Notes: generated by a model not told the origin, from the sequence alone. Positions 33,855 to 45,699 are shown, numbered from the stretch's first letter. The stretch is 64,000 nucleotides of DNA from Meghimatium bilineatum (GCA_034231615.1 CM067311.1:13901400-13965399), one strand, 5' to 3'. Translations and numbers: made by a program.

Positions 33855-34530
33855 AAGGGACAAAACGATGAAACAAACAAAAGAATTCAAATATTTACGA
33901 ATTATTAAGTGTTTTTTAATTCAGATAATGGGAAACTAGACTGGGAAATGGAATCAAGATGCCATAAAGCAAACACAGTGACATATCAACTTTTACCATT
34001 ACTCCTGCATCCAAATATCAATATGGACATAAAGAGACAGATAATATCTACAATTTTCATACCAACACTTCGTTACCATTATCAAACATGGTCTTTAACA
34101 ACCTCTCAGCAGAGAAAAATCTTCACATGTGAGATGAAGTGGTTGAGAAAAGCAGCTATGGTCACTAAATAGACACAGAAAGTAAGAAACGAGCATATCA
34201 GAAAAATAGAGTAGGAATATTGCCTTGTATGGAATATATAGAACGTCAGTAGATAACGTGGTTTGGTCTAGTGAGAATCAATCAATCAATAAGCCCGTAA
34301 CCCTTCAGGGTCGTAGGGGTACCACATTGGATGCTTCAGCACACAGTGAGAAAGGACCCATGCCAATCACCACTGAGAGCTTATAACAAACGATTATCTG
34401 GATACAGAGCCAAGGGTAGGCCGAGAAAGAGATGGATCGATAACATCACGACCACCCTCCACAAACACGGAATAATTACGACTCAGACATCACATCTGGC
34501 CTGCATAGAAACTTATAGCTCCCACCACTA
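33855..34530 (+). mobile_element. LINE C-terminal fragments, GVTRRHRIRN-like family
   Basis: The frame at 33909-34172 reads NGKLDWEMESRCHKAN, then TLRYHYQTWSLT and MKWLRKAAMVTK. It continues after breaks with SGYRAKGRPRKRWIDNI (34331-34537). The first part aligns with SSDGKMDTEIDIRCSKAN of the copy at 57968-58850. It directly follows a GATA microsatellite. Confidence 0.78.
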
Positions 34531-34639
34531 CGTTTGACAGCAAGTGTGGATGCTATCAACCATCTTCCACCAGGGGATAACAATAGACTGTCAGGGAACT
34601 CCTGGCAACGTTTGTGTTTACAATCAACCTTGCAGTCGT

Positions 34640-34935
34640 CTTCTTTTCTTCTTTTTGCAAGGTCTGCCACTGGCTTTGTATCCATCGTGTTTGTATATTA
34701 ATACTCTTTTAGGGGCACTGTCTAATGGTAGTATAGAAGCATCCGAAAATCACTTAATCTGTTGTCTTCAGATGTAATCCGGGATTTCATTGTGTTTGTT
34801 AGTCTTCTGATGTGTTCGTTCCTGATTCTATCTCTTATTGTTACTAGGAGGAATCGATGTAGAGAAGGCATTTCTGTTATAACAATTTTTCTTTTGTATT
34901 TTGTTGTTATTGTTCACATATGACATTGGTAGCGT
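34640..34935 (-). mobile_element. LINE C-terminal fragments, GVTRRHRIRN-like family
   Basis: The minus-strand reading gives VTIRDRIRNEHIRRLTN near 34850-34800 and YKASGRPCKKK near 34680-34650. These correspond to the same two blocks seen in plus orientation at 26160-26455. The region is short and decayed. Confidence 0.62.
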
Positions 34936-34999
34936 GACTACCAATTTCATAGCACGATGAATACCCTTGCCGTGACGTCACAAATTATGTAGCATATTA

Positions 35000-35260
35000 T
35001 ATCTGTTCTTGATTATTCTTGATTAGAAACTGACCTCACAGCACGTGGGGCATTCCCATAAGTGCTCCACCCTCTGTTCCAGCAGCCGTCCGACTCGATG
35101 GTGTTTCGAGTCTAATGCAGTCGAAATCAGGGCACAACTCTGGCCCTTGCGACAGGTTTCTTTGTTGTTCTGCCCACCAACACCGTGCCCGCAACTAGTT
35201 CAAGCACAACGTCGGCCTGTCGGAACAACATGGTAACTGTTATCGAAGGTTATGACTACG
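35000..35260 (+). repeat. Dispersed repeat R, copy 1
   Basis: CTTGATTAGAAACTGACCTC, CATTCCCATAAGTGCTCC, GTTCCAGCAGCCGTCCGACT and AACATGGTAACTGTTATCG recur in the same order at 37770-38035. A weaker relative of its left end lies at 57608-57690. Its nature (SINE or LINE 3' end) is not clear. Confidence 0.7.
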
Positions 35261-35261
35261 G

Positions 35262-35392
35262 GATTGTATAGATGACGTGCCATGAAGCTTCTATAAGAAG
35301 ATAACCTCAATATAAAGGCATGTCATCTACTAAGGTTTTTCTGTTGCATGGTTGGTTTGTCTAGTGAGCCATTGGTGAAACCCACAGACCAA
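35262..35392 (+). repeat. Inverted dispersed repeat, arm 1
   Basis: ATAGATGACGTGCCATGAAG, CATCTACTAAGGTTTTTCTG and TTGTCTAGTGAGCCATTGGT recur as the reverse complement at 40095-40224. In arm 1 it is continuous with repeat R. Confidence 0.68.
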
Positions 35393-35680
35393 CCGCATTA
35401 TATCCGTTCTATGGTACAGTGTCAGATGCTATGAACAGACAGCTAGAAAACACGTTGAGGATCAACGTCGTTGTACTCGGATTTCCTCTAATTTACTGTC
35501 TCTCTCAATAGAGCAGCAAGCATCGAATCTATTCATATCACATAACGTCGCAGGTACAATAGATAATCCCGTGAGATCTACGACAGATTCCATTATAGAA
35601 CAAGACGTCACGATCGATTATCGATTCCCCGACAACGTGAACATAATGCATATGGTTTGAACCACTTCGCCACGAAGATT

Positions 35681-35955
35681 CCTCTTCTTCGGCGTTCATC
35701 CTCAAACTCCTGTATGTTATCATATTGTAGTTCATAGACTGACATGCGTTGTGTCATGGTTGAGTTTTGCTGCGATATCTGTGCCTTTATTCTCGACACA
35801 TGTAACTTCTGGATATCTTCTGGGTTACTCTGACCCTCTATGTGATGGGACAGCCAACTCACCTCAAACCTCTTGGTCGTCTCTTACGACCTGCATGCCA
35901 TATAAACGTGTCGCTTTTCTCTGCTCCCCTTTCAGGCCCGACAACACAGGCGCGG
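35681..35955 (-). mobile_element. SINE-like repeat, family Y
   Basis: TCTTCTTCGGCGTTCATCC at the left is the inverted tail. TGTGTCATGGTTGAGTTTTG, CTCTTACGACCTGCATGCC and CTCCCCTTTCAGGCCCGAC give the full Y order in reverse. Confidence 0.8.
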
Positions 35956-36745
35956 CCCCACTAATATCACAGAAAATATTAAGGACAGATAGCCTCCTCT
36001 TACAGCACAATTTCCGATGTGATGAACATTTATGGTTGTAGAATATCGAACTGAATATTGAAATACAGATCGATATCTAACATAATTGATCACCAATACT
36101 ACCAGCTATTAGCTATGTCACATGATGATAAATCATAGCAAGGACAACTAGGGATAAATAGTTCAAGTACGAAATGATATATTTCTGCCAATAATATAGG
36201 TTGATATGTCTGACATTGGGTACTGACGCCGGCTTATTACGTACTTGGAACTCCGGGCATGTGATTTCGCTAAAGCTTGGCACAGTAGCAGCGTAACAAG
36301 CAATCAATAGTCGCTGTTAAATTTGGCACTACTTGTAGGCAGGGATGAAACAAACAGTTCGGTGATAGACATGGGAGATGCCGATGATAACTAGTAATAG
36401 GAATATTTGGGAAGGAAAGGGTGGGGGTGTATGAGAGAATCCATTGAGAAATAAGAATGAACGCAAACAGAACTTGTGGACACAGCGGGTGACCAGGCGC
36501 TGCTTATGTACAGCTATCAACAATTGAAGAGCGGTATAAAGGACTGGATGTGTCCGCTCCTGATTTAGCCTACACGCCAGTAACTGGTTAGCATACCGGG
36601 AATTAGAACTACTACAATAAGGCAGACCGATATGTTCTGTTCATTTCTGCATATAGCAAACTGTATTAATGTTTGCATCTGTGTCTCTCGGGTTATATGC
36701 CTACTGTTCATTTACTGTATCTCTAACAAGGTTCCATTTCACGTA
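35956..36745. other. No gene seen
   Basis: Two minus-strand frames of 64 codons have no recognisable motif. No repeat is found. Confidence 0.45.
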
Positions 36746-36931
36746 TCCAAATGATTTGATTAATAAGACGGGAATGTATTGGAATGATTGAAGAGTTATA
36801 TTAGTGCTCGCAGAGTTGAAATCCAATTGATTTGATTAATACGAAGGGAATGTATTGGAATGATTGAAGAGTTATATTAGTGCTAGCATTATTGGGATGA
36901 TTGAAGAGTTATATTAGTGCTCGCAGAGTTT
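36746..36931. repeat. 76-bp tandem repeat, about 2.5 copies
   Basis: GGGAATGTATTGGAATGATT, then GAAGAGTTATATTAGTGCT occurs twice, plus a third partial unit from 36893. Confidence 0.88.
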
Positions 36932-37769
36932 AAACTATGTATTTTTATGCCCATGGAAAGCTATGACGATTCAGGGGATTGATTTTAGAGCTCCCAACCA
37001 GGATTGCAACCCCGATCAAATTTCACCCCTGAGTACTCTGACCGTTTTAGCAAGTTGTTAGTGAACTCAAGTGTCAGAATGTACACAGAAGTTATTGACA
37101 AAAACCAGTGGAAATCAATTGTATCAGGATTTGAACCAATGACCAATAGATCGTAAATCAAGCTAATGAGCTACATCAACAGTCCCGTAGTAACTCGCAA
37201 TATTATGGTAGATACCTGGGGTCATATTCTATATATATACACATGATAGATCGTATATCAGTAGGCTTATTTTAATCATAGGCGCCTCTACCTGTATTAA
37301 AGTAAAGTTTCGGCCATGACAACAGACACATGCAGGCTCTTAATTTTTGTTGTCTTCGACACACATACAAACCACAACAACTAGTTAAGAACTTGGCCAC
37401 AAAACAAGTACAACGGGATGCAAGCGACGTCTACAGCTAGGAAAATATGTTTTCTTACTGTTGAATGAACGTTTCAGGGGAAGATCAACTGAACAGTGAC
37501 AATTTTAGAATTTTTCAATAGGCTTATTTTATTAAGTAAACACTACATTAATTGACCAGTTAGTAACCAAGGCAAAAAATCAAAACACTCAGTGCACTAG
37601 AAACTATAAACTACAACAAGGGCTGGATCTAAGAACGCTCAGATGGGTCCGCCTTCAAAGCCACCATACAAGTTAATATATGGCTCTATCATAGTCCTCC
37701 ACTCCTTATGAAGAGTTCAGCAGCAACTATGATGTCGAGGTGAAAGAAATACCAGAAACACTCTCATAC
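36932..37769. other. No gene seen
   Basis: It contains a tRNA-like string (GATTGCAACCCCGATCAAAT near 37002) that might be a worn SINE head, but I cannot confirm it. Confidence 0.35.
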
Positions 37770-38035
37770 ATCACCTTGATTCTTGATTAGAAACTGGCCT
37801 CACAGCACATGGGGCATTCCCATAAGTGCTCCGCCCTCTGTTCCAGCAGCCATCCGACTCGATGATGTTTCAAGTCTAATGCCACCAAAATAGATGTCAA
37901 CATCAGGGCACAACTCTGACCCTTGCGAAAGGTTTCTTTGTTGTTCCGCCTACCCACGCCGTGCCGTAACTAGTTCAATCACAACGTCGGCTTGTCGGAA
38001 CAACATGGTAACTGTTATCGAAGGTAACGACTACG
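37770..38035 (+). repeat. Dispersed repeat R, copy 2
   Basis: This is the second copy of the repeat at 35000-35260, in the same orientation, with a 20-bp extra stretch near 37885. It lies just upstream of an RNase H LINE fragment. Confidence 0.7.
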
Positions 38036-38094
38036 GGCACCAACATCCCCACCAAATACATAAATAAAGCAACACATTAAAAAAACTTAGTAAT

Positions 38095-39110
38095 ATTTAC
38101 AGCCTCCCTGTCTGCTCTATAAATCCTTGAAAACTGAAACCAACAGCAGAGAAAACCATAAGCAACATACTTCAAGTTACAAAAATACTTACATCATATG
38201 GCATCAATACTACACTACAGTGTATACCAGGCCACACAGGTATCAGAAGGGATGAAAGTGCTAGTAAACTGGCAAAAAAGGGATCAAGTATGCCCCAACT
38301 AGGAATTTCCTCCAATCTTAGAACAGCTAAGCACATTATCCACCGCAACTATAAACAACAGTGGTGTACCTAGCTAGGGTAAGTGCTGCCCGGTGCGATG
38401 AAGATTTTGATTCACCCAGCGAAATTAATAAAAAAAAAATATCAGAGTAAGATTTTACAAGTTAATTATTATCATTGATTTTATCCACTTTTAACAAAGA
38501 TAAATTAATGTTAAAATGTAAATTTAAAAATTATAAAATCACTTTTCTGATTGAATATTTTTCAATGTTACTGAATGAAGGCAAGTAATTTCAAAGGCCT
38601 TTGGTCCTTTTCAACAAGAAATTTTATTTTTTAACGGTGTGAGGCATCAACTTTGGCACGGCAAAGGTAATTAACCCCCTTTTCAAAATTTTCATTATTT
38701 TGAGGAACATTTTGATGCCCCTCAAGCCTTGATGTCCGGTGCGGCCGCACCCCCCACCCCTCGGTACGCCATTGGGGTGGACCATTGGGACAGTGGCTCA
38801 AAAGGAAGAGCGCTTGCTATATGTAGACATCTTCCAACCAAATCCACACGACAGCATAAATAGGTTACACCGCATCAAAGATCAAACCACAATATTTAAA
38901 CTGCCAACAACACATGTACAACTTAACAAACACAAAAACTTACCGCAGACCATACATCATACTACAACCACTGCAACAGACAAGATGAGGAAACACCACC
39001 TTATTGAATATCATGCACTACAAGACCTGCAAAAATAATTCATACCACCAAACCCCTCCATCACTAACACCCTTTATACAGACACAACAAAGCTGAAGAA
39101 GACATGCACC
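38095..39110 (+). mobile_element. LINE RNase H and C-terminal region, interrupted by a MITE
   Basis: Plus-strand codons before 38357 read LQCIPGHTGIRRDESASK, LAKKGSSMPQL, then HRNYKQQ. After 38796 they continue with QWLKRK and DQTTIFKLPTTHVQLNKH, the usual C-terminal continuation of RNase H LINEs. A hAT-like insertion (38358-38789) sits exactly between the two parts. Confidence 0.78.
38358..38789. mobile_element. hAT-like non-autonomous element (MITE) inside a LINE
   Basis: The ends are imperfect inverted repeats: CAGTGGTGTACCTAG at the left, and CAATGGCGTACCGAG as the reverse complement near 38775. Both are followed by a G-rich stretch and CCGGTGCG. There is no transposase. ACAGTGG occurs at both junctions (38358-38364 and 38790-38796), a possible degraded 8-bp target duplication. 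LINE coding sequence resumes exactly after it. The superfamily call rests on end sequence only. Confidence 0.62.
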
Positions 39111-39168
39111 TACCACCACCAAGAAGAAAGAGTGAAGTCTCGCAACATTGGCGATCGGATAAGTAATT

Positions 39169-39330
39169 CTTCTTCTTCTTCAGCGTTCATTCTCATACTC
39201 CTGCTGGATCTCCTTTGTAGCAGGAACATTGTCCTACTAGAAGTCCAGCAGGATGTAGTCCAAAGAATGGAAATGCGCTGTGTCGCCGTTTTATTTGCGC
39301 CAATGGCCCGCCACATCCGTCTTCGGCGGG
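39169..39330 (-). mobile_element. SINE-like repeat, family X, with target-site duplication
   Basis: Minus-strand CCCGCCGAAGACGGATGTG to GAACGCTGAAGAAGAAG. The 12-bp GGATAAGTAATT occurs at 39157-39168 and 39331-39342. It is the best preserved X copy. Confidence 0.88.
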
Positions 39331-39342
39331 GGATAAGTAATT

Positions 39343-39845
39343 AATTTATAAAGTACGAGTACAGATTTGCTAGAATTGTGTGATTTTTTAAATATTACTG
39401 GCCATAAAATTTATTTTTGTCATTTGCGCATTTTTGGTCAATTTCAAAATGTATAAAAGTTAGGAGTTTGGCCAGTTTTTGCTAGAAATTTGACTATAAT
39501 AAATTTCTACTAACTGGCAACACTGACTATATGCCTACAGAAAACTTTTCATGTAAACTCTATTCTGATAATGTTGGTGTCAAGGTCACTCATCTATTAT
39601 ATGACCCCTCCCCCCTGTTTGTTCAGTTGTCACACCTTGTCCAACTCTAAAATCTTCAAGACTATATTAGTTCAGATTGTGTTTTTCATCTGCACTGTTT
39701 AGTCTTTGGATATAACATGACGTAATTTAACAGAGATCCAAGCATGTAGGTCTATCTGTCTGTTCTGGGGTCTATTTCCCTGTCTTTTTCAAAGATAAAT
39801 TTTATAGCAGTGCGGGACTATTTCAACATATCATATGTGAACTTC
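39343..39845. other. No gene seen
   Basis: AT-rich, with no open frames or recognised repeats. Confidence 0.45.
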
Positions 39846-39999
39846 AATATAAATACAAAGACAATATAAATACATTCAGTAGTGTGCCATTGCTTTCTGA
39901 ACCATCATGATGCACGAATACATGAGATTGGATTTTAACTCAGTACCTTGGCCATTACAGATGCTCTCACCCATGCCACCACAGAGCTGGACAAATTTC
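39846..39999 (-). mobile_element. tRNA-like SINE, family S3
   Basis: The order of blocks is as at 21862-22045 (minus strand TCCAGCTCTGTGGTGGCAT, GGCCAAGGTACTGAGTTA, TTCAGAAAGCAATGG). The B-box region is degraded. Confidence 0.7.
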
Positions 40000-40094
40000 G
40001 AGTATGGGGACCATATAGGCAGATTTATTTTGTTTGCCTTTATCCTCACGAATTTGCTGCTTCTCTTGTTTCCTATGTGCACGGGATAAGCATG

Positions 40095-40224
40095 CAGTTG
40101 AGTCTGTGTTTCTCACCAATGGCCCACTAGACAAACCACCCATGCAACAAAAAACCTTAGTAAATGACATACCGTTATATTGAGGCTCTCTTATGGAAGC
40201 TTTGCAGCATGCCATCTATACAAT
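40095..40224 (-). repeat. Inverted dispersed repeat, arm 2
   Basis: CACCAATGGCCCACTAGACA, AACCTTAGTAAATGACAT and GCTTTGCAGCATGCCATCTA are the reverse complement of 35262-35392 with scattered changes. It follows a SINE S3 copy. Confidence 0.68.
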
Positions 40225-40420
40225 TATAGACCCCTCTGAGTAGAAGACTCCTTCAACAGGCATTGATCTAAGCAGAAAGCTTAAGTTTTCTGGGTACTCA
40301 GAAAAACCACCCCTTGCACATAAGAAGTAAAAGCTAATCGCTCACAATTACTGGGATTCTCAAATAAACAAACAAACAGGAGCATGGGGGTTCCCAGAAA
40401 TTTCTTTCATACCTAGAAGA

Positions 40421-40714
40421 TGGAATGCAATGCATTAACTCTCAGTGGAATGCAATGCATTAACTCTCAGTGGAATGCAATGCATTAACTCTCAGTGGAA
40501 TGCAATGCATTAACTCTCAGTGGAATGCAATGCATTAACTCTCAGTGGAATGCAATGCATTAACTCTCAGTGGAATGCAATGCATTAACTCTCAGTGGAA
40601 TGCAATGCATTAACTCTCAGTGGAATGCAATGCATTAACTCTCAGTGGAATGCAATGCATTAACTCTCAGTGGAATGCAATGCATTAACTCTCAGTGGAA
40701 TGCAATGCATTAAG
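40421..40714. repeat. 25-bp tandem repeat, about 12 nearly perfect copies
   Basis: The unit TGGAATGCAATGCATTAACT plus CTCAG is essentially invariant. It contains the palindrome ATGCAT. Confidence 0.96.
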
Positions 40715-40793
40715 AAGTCTCCTCTTGCTCAGAGCAAGTCAAGAGATGACATGTTACATCAATTTGTATGTACACATACCCCAGGAGTTGTAT

Positions 40794-40968
40794 TGTAGAA
40801 TCCCGCTATAACAACGTGATCCGGACTGACAAAGTATGTATGTATTAACAGAAATATGCTATATACAGTACAAACAATATAGAATAAATATAATTGGGTA
40901 TTTTGAACAGTGTTGTTATATAGGGAAATTTGTTATAACAGAATGCGTTATAGAGGGATTGCACTGTA
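40794..40968. mobile_element. Pogo/Tigger-like MITE
   Basis: TGTAGAATCCCGCTATAACA and GGGATTGCACTGTA form the inverted ends. It runs opposite to the copies at 31180 and 32825: GATCCGGACTGAC lies near the left end and TTGTTATATAGGGAAAT near the right. Confidence 0.78.
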
Positions 40969-41719
40969 TTAATTTAGGCAACTTCAGACTACACAGTCAA
41001 TATAACTGCATGGCTTCAATACTATCAATCTGAGGCAGGTCTAACAATACTGGTAGTAAAGGCACTAAATCAGTTTGAATCAACAAGATAAGATGGTAAA
41101 ACTCTGGAAAAGATGGATGTTAAAAAAATATCTTTTACTACTCATGAAGAGATGGCAGAAAAAATATGGCACTTGTTCTGATGCATTCACAAACAACATA
41201 CATACATTTTCCAGCTTTGATATTGCAAATTTTGTCAGAGCTAGTGTTCATTTACTACTCTTAATATTCATGTCTGGGTATGTTTCTTGAATAGTGTTTA
41301 AGCCATTTGACTTATGCTCATGCAGTCATATGTTCAATTTTTGGTCTCGTTTACAAGTGAATTTTTGTGGAGATTTCTAGGTGCTAGTGCTTGAAGATAC
41401 TGAGTTACAACCTATGAGTGATTTCGTATCAGGTGACGACTTACTTCATTGAGTGGCAAGGTATATATGAGGCAACCAAAATACAAACAGATTCAACCCT
41501 CTAGACTTTTTAAATCTTTATGTCTACGAAAGAGATGAGAGCCAATTGGTAATTTGGTCTGTAAAGTTTCCCTTTTCTATGCCACTCAGGCATATTGGGG
41601 AATAAAGTGTTAGGTCCATATTTTTAATTGACCAATGGTATGACTAGGCTAGAGTATAAGTGAGAAAGATAATCATGACCTCAAAGGATGATTTTGATTA
41701 TTTCCTTGTATTTCGATGG
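40969..41719. other. No gene seen
   Basis: Sequence between a pogo-like and a fold-back MITE. The short frames are without motifs. Confidence 0.45.
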
Positions 41720-41870
41720 CCTGCCATGGCTTTTTTTTGTACATGCAACTCCAAGTATATAAATAGTGACCAACAAATCATGACAATAATAAAAAGCATA
41801 ACGAATGAAGTCCTGTTTACTTTCTGTACAGAGGTTTTCTTTACTGCCGACAGTCTTGCCAATGGCATAC
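41720..41870. mobile_element. Fold-back MITE, right-arm copy
   Basis: CAAGTATATAAATAGTGACC, then ACGAATGAAGTCC and ACTGCCGACAG match the right arm of the hairpin family. The left arm is not recognisable. Confidence 0.68.
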
Positions 41871-42174
41871 CTAAGGATGGTCAGCAGCAAGCCAGCCACC
41901 ATTACTTTCCCAGGAGGTATAGTACCAATTTCCTTCGATTGGGTTGACTTTAATGTCATTGGTGCTTTAAAATATTTAGGGTTGAATTGGAAATTGATCA
42001 CTTGATCACCTGGCTAAGAAACCAATTCACTAACATCTGAGCTACTAGGATATTGGTCAGATGTTAGAGAGAAAACATATTGATCAGATAATAAAGAACA
42101 AAAAGGAAGGATGGTAGTCCTAACATTTAAATTTTAAATGTAACACCAGGTGTATAATCAAAACAAAAGGATAC

Positions 42175-42272
42175 ATCCGCAAGCAGCCTGTCCTATTACC
42201 AATAGCCAACAAGTGTTGAACTGGATCAAATGCCAATGCCGTAGGCTGGAATGGGAATCCATGACGGACAGT
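42175..42272 (-). CDS. STXBP5: Tomosyn (syntaxin-binding protein 5) coding exon 2
   Basis: This 98-nt exon continues exon 1 in phase 0 and encodes TVRHGFPFQPTALAFDPVQ, then HLLAIGNRTGCLR. Vertebrate and fly tomosyns read TVRHGFPYQPTALAFDPVQ followed by LAIGTQTGALRL at the same place. It is the opening strand region of the first WD40 beta-propeller. The acceptor is strong: a T-rich stretch, then TATTCTGCAG directly before ACT. The exon closes with two bases (AT) and GTATCC. An AT+N codon would give Ile, which fits the expected LR[I/L]FGRPG continuation. The donor is weaker than consensus. I found no exon for the following FGRPGV...LHLWN segment in the remaining 42 kb to the left. A by-eye check for HLWN codons on the minus strand was negative. 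Confidence 0.93.
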
Positions 42273-42479
42273 CTGCAGAATATAAAAAAGTTGCATTTAT
42301 TGATCTTTAATGTTACAGCTACAAGCTACTGTCACAACATAATAACTATACGTGTGCTAATACACACATGCAAACTGTTTTACATGTACGAAAAGTCCCT
42401 AGATAAAGGATAGTACCTACATAGAAAAGAGGTTTTGTTGTAGTTTTATGAAGACCATCAGACATATTAGTGTCTAGAT

Positions 42480-42735
42480 TAAGGAGAGAAAATAGAGATG
42501 GATTGAGCACAAGCTCAGAAAACCAGTAAATATTACAGCTAATAGATCAATGACATGGATCCTAGAGGGAAAGGAAACAGATCCTAGGAAAGACCTAGGA
42601 GCACATGGAGAAAAGAGACCATGAGGGATTTCTGAGCAGAAATGAGAATTACATGGAATGAGACTGAGAACATATATTCAAGTATAGAGACAATAGGAAA
42701 ATCTTTGTCTGTGGCTTATGTACATGAGGATGTGT
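42480..42735 (+). mobile_element. LINE C-terminal fragment in tomosyn intron 1
   Basis: One plus-strand frame reads GKGNRS, ERPRSTWRKETMRDF, then RITWNETE. This matches the GKRKRGRPR.TWRR and TW.E.E..A blocks found at the 3' end of many LINE ORFs. It is heavily decayed and lies antisense to tomosyn. Confidence 0.55.
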
Positions 42736-44719
42736 AAACACCATAGGGGTTACTTGATACCCAGTTGTTGTAATTTCTCTGTTAAACATAACTAGGTCTT
42801 TGTGAGGTACCTTTTCTTCAGCTGTGGACCAACTGGATTTTTATTATATTATTCTCAGACCTTATACAAATTAGAGGTTTCATTTCACTTAATCCTATCT
42901 TTACAATGTTAGAAATGTTCCTTTTTTAACGCCACAGCCCATAATCAAAATAACCTAGTCCCCATTGAGAAGTGTCACTGCACACCACTGATACTAATGG
43001 TTCTCGTGGCTCTCTATCTAAACACATTCCCCATTCTGCCCTTCAGATACCCAGCCCTACTCGTGCTACACTTAATAACAAATTCTCTCAATCACACCCA
43101 AGATACTTCATCTAATAAAGTCAATAATGAATTTACTTCCTGAGAAGATGGAAAAGTGACAGTTCCACAGTTGATCATTGAAACAAGGACGCATCAGCTA
43201 AAATACATTACTTGAACAAGGAATTTAATTATCTATATAGGCCTATTACACACAAAATGAAATCAAGATAAAACAAATGTGGGAGGAATCTATTGTTTCT
43301 AGACACTAAATTAACATCTCTTATAAATTGTTACTTTAGCATATTTTCCCTCCATTCTCTAATGTACACCATGAATAATCTCACCACATTCTATTTCAAG
43401 CTCTCACAATCTCTTCATTGCAGACTGTGTTTTCTGGTTAATCAATGAATGCTGTCCAGTTACCAATCAATGTAAAGTCATGGCAATGTAAATTATAATG
43501 CACCAGAAACAGCATAGCAAATAATTGAGAAAGCTAACGTATTACAGATCCGTGAAAAATGCTGTCCTGTGCAAGTTTAAAATATTATCCTGCTAAATCA
43601 GGCATGGGAAAAATATTGTCAGCCACAGCACTTTTATTGGCCCTCAGATTTTAAAATATTATATGTGCAGGGCCCTGAGCAAAGTAAATATAAAATCCCA
43701 AGCTATCTAGGCCACACTGAGAAATGTTATGAGGAGGTCTACAGCAAATCTTTAATGTTCGAGCTGACAGTTGTTTCACCCACTGCTAATATTTGATGTT
43801 TGACATTGGATACTTAAACATGCAGCAAGTCTTATACAGATTTTAATGTTCTCAGCACTTAGTAACAACTACTTCCAGATACTTTTGTTGAACTTTCCAG
43901 GAAAAATGAGAGCTTGAGTGACATCATACCACGTTTCAAGTGCTCAATCTGGTCCTCCGACCCAAAATGTTGCCATCTCTGTTCTAAAACAATTACCATT
44001 TTGGCCACATGTTCAATTATGTCCTTGTTGATGTGGCATCTACTTGTACTGTACCAAAACATTTTTATTGAATGTCATGAAAAAAAGGTTACATAAAATA
44101 TGTAAGGGTTACATGTGGCTGAAAAGGTTACGTGGTAACCGAAAACCTTACAGGGTGACAGATAGGCCCTATGCAACAACACTATGAGTCAGACGTTGAA
44201 GATTACAAAAGTAGAAAACCAAAGATATTAAATTATTATTAATGAGCATAACATCAAATGTTGGCCTATTTACTGCATACAGGAACAGCAGTAGTGTAAT
44301 GTTAAGTAATTCACTAGCTGACCAGCAAACCTAGGTTCTGAGTCCACTCCTTATTTGTGGATTAAATAGAAACTACTACAGTGGTTCACCCAGCCACTTG
44401 AAAGAAGAGTACCAGGGTTCATGCTCTGTGAAGGTTTAAGAATTGCAATATGGCTACTGAGAAAGTGTGGTAAGTGATGCTAGTCAGGAGATTTCTGGCC
44501 AATCACTGACTAGGCAGCTGAGCACTTATAGGAAACCTTGTGTTATGATTCTAGTACATAACTGATATTACCTTTAACTGTACTGTGTAATATGAAAACT
44601 CTTAACTCTGAAGCTTTACAAGTAAGGCAAGCTGTTGTGAGAACTGGCTAAATATTACAACACTAGATCTAATTCATATAACATGTGATGTATTCTTTCC
44701 AGAAAGGTGTCTTCAGCGT

Positions 44720-45405
44720 GGACACTCTAAATGTTTCTGTCTTGGATGAGCACTGTAGATTTCTCCTTATGAATTGTTTATAAGCCACCTTTCATCTACT
44801 TTCAGTATTTTCAAAACTTCTGTGTTCTTTTTTTCTCTGTCCATGATATTTGTAGAATCTTACTATAGCACTTTATTTCAAATGAGTTTATTTCTTGTGA
44901 AGTTGTTTAAAGTCCAGGTCTCGCAGCCATGTGTTACAAATGAGAAAACACTTGATCTTAAAAGGATTATTTTAGTGTCATTAATACTTTGTCACAGCTT
45001 TCTAATTTGTGTTAGTTTGAGAGCTGCAATTGTGAGTCCTCTCTTAATCTCGACTGAACAATCTCCGGAACTGTTTATATTTTCACCCAGATGTTCAAAT
45101 TTGTTTACACATTCTAGTTCTATATTTATATTGATTATCAATTTGATCTTCGTTTTGTCTGTTGTCATAATTTTTGTTTTCTGTGCATTTATATATATAT
45201 TTTGAATCTCACTGTATTTCTTTATTGCTGTGATTAACTGTTTCAGTCCCTCAGGATGTGTAGTAAAGAAGACTGTGTCATCTGCATATCTTATTTCTGG
45301 AATCTTGTACCCACCGATATTTAATGGATGAAATTCAATTTTCTCTAGTTCTTTTCTTACATTTCTCATTATATTCTCTGCATAGATGTTAAAGGCGAGA
45401 GAGAA
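44720..45405 (-). mobile_element. LINE reverse transcriptase fragment (RTE-like, second subfamily)
   Basis: On the minus strand, 45414-44992 encodes a relic of motif B, then PEIRYADDTVFF (motif C), NAQKTKIM and EHLGENINSSGD. Beyond it, shifted codons still spell a HGCETWT-like block and a SWTEKK-like block near 44900-44750. This is the RT palm-to-thumb part of an RTE-like LINE, distinct in sequence from the one at 22372. It is broken by frame changes. Confidence 0.8.
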
Positions 45406-45555
45406 AGAGGGCAATAATGAGAGAAAATATCAGAAATGTTAACAACCTGGCATATCAGGGAAACAATGATCCTGATACAAAATACTAGAGATAGAGAGGT
45501 GTGGAGATACATGATCACTTACGTCATCTAGCATGGCACCCGATGATGATGATTA
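45406..45555 (+). mobile_element. RTE-like LINE 3' terminus fragment
   Basis: The sequence GAGAGAAAATATCAG, then AACCTGGCAT, then CATGGCACCCGATGATGATGAT matches the final 150 bp of the LINE at 22372-23735, including the (ATG)n tail. It is joined head-on to a minus-strand LINE fragment at about 45405, so at least one rearrangement or a nested insertion lies at that point. Confidence 0.75.
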
Positions 45556-45699
45556 GTAGTAGTAAGCATTTGTAATACAAATATTTATTTATTCACTATC
45601 AGAACAATGACCAATGTCTATGTTATATTGTTCGCCCATCACAAGTGATGCTGCTAATTTGTTAAATTCACTTTTAAAATTCAGTTAGCTAGCTACTTG

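Noticed and set aside
33345-33890. 181-codon minus-strand frame of LSIYLS repeats
   Set aside because: Translation of the GATA microsatellite.
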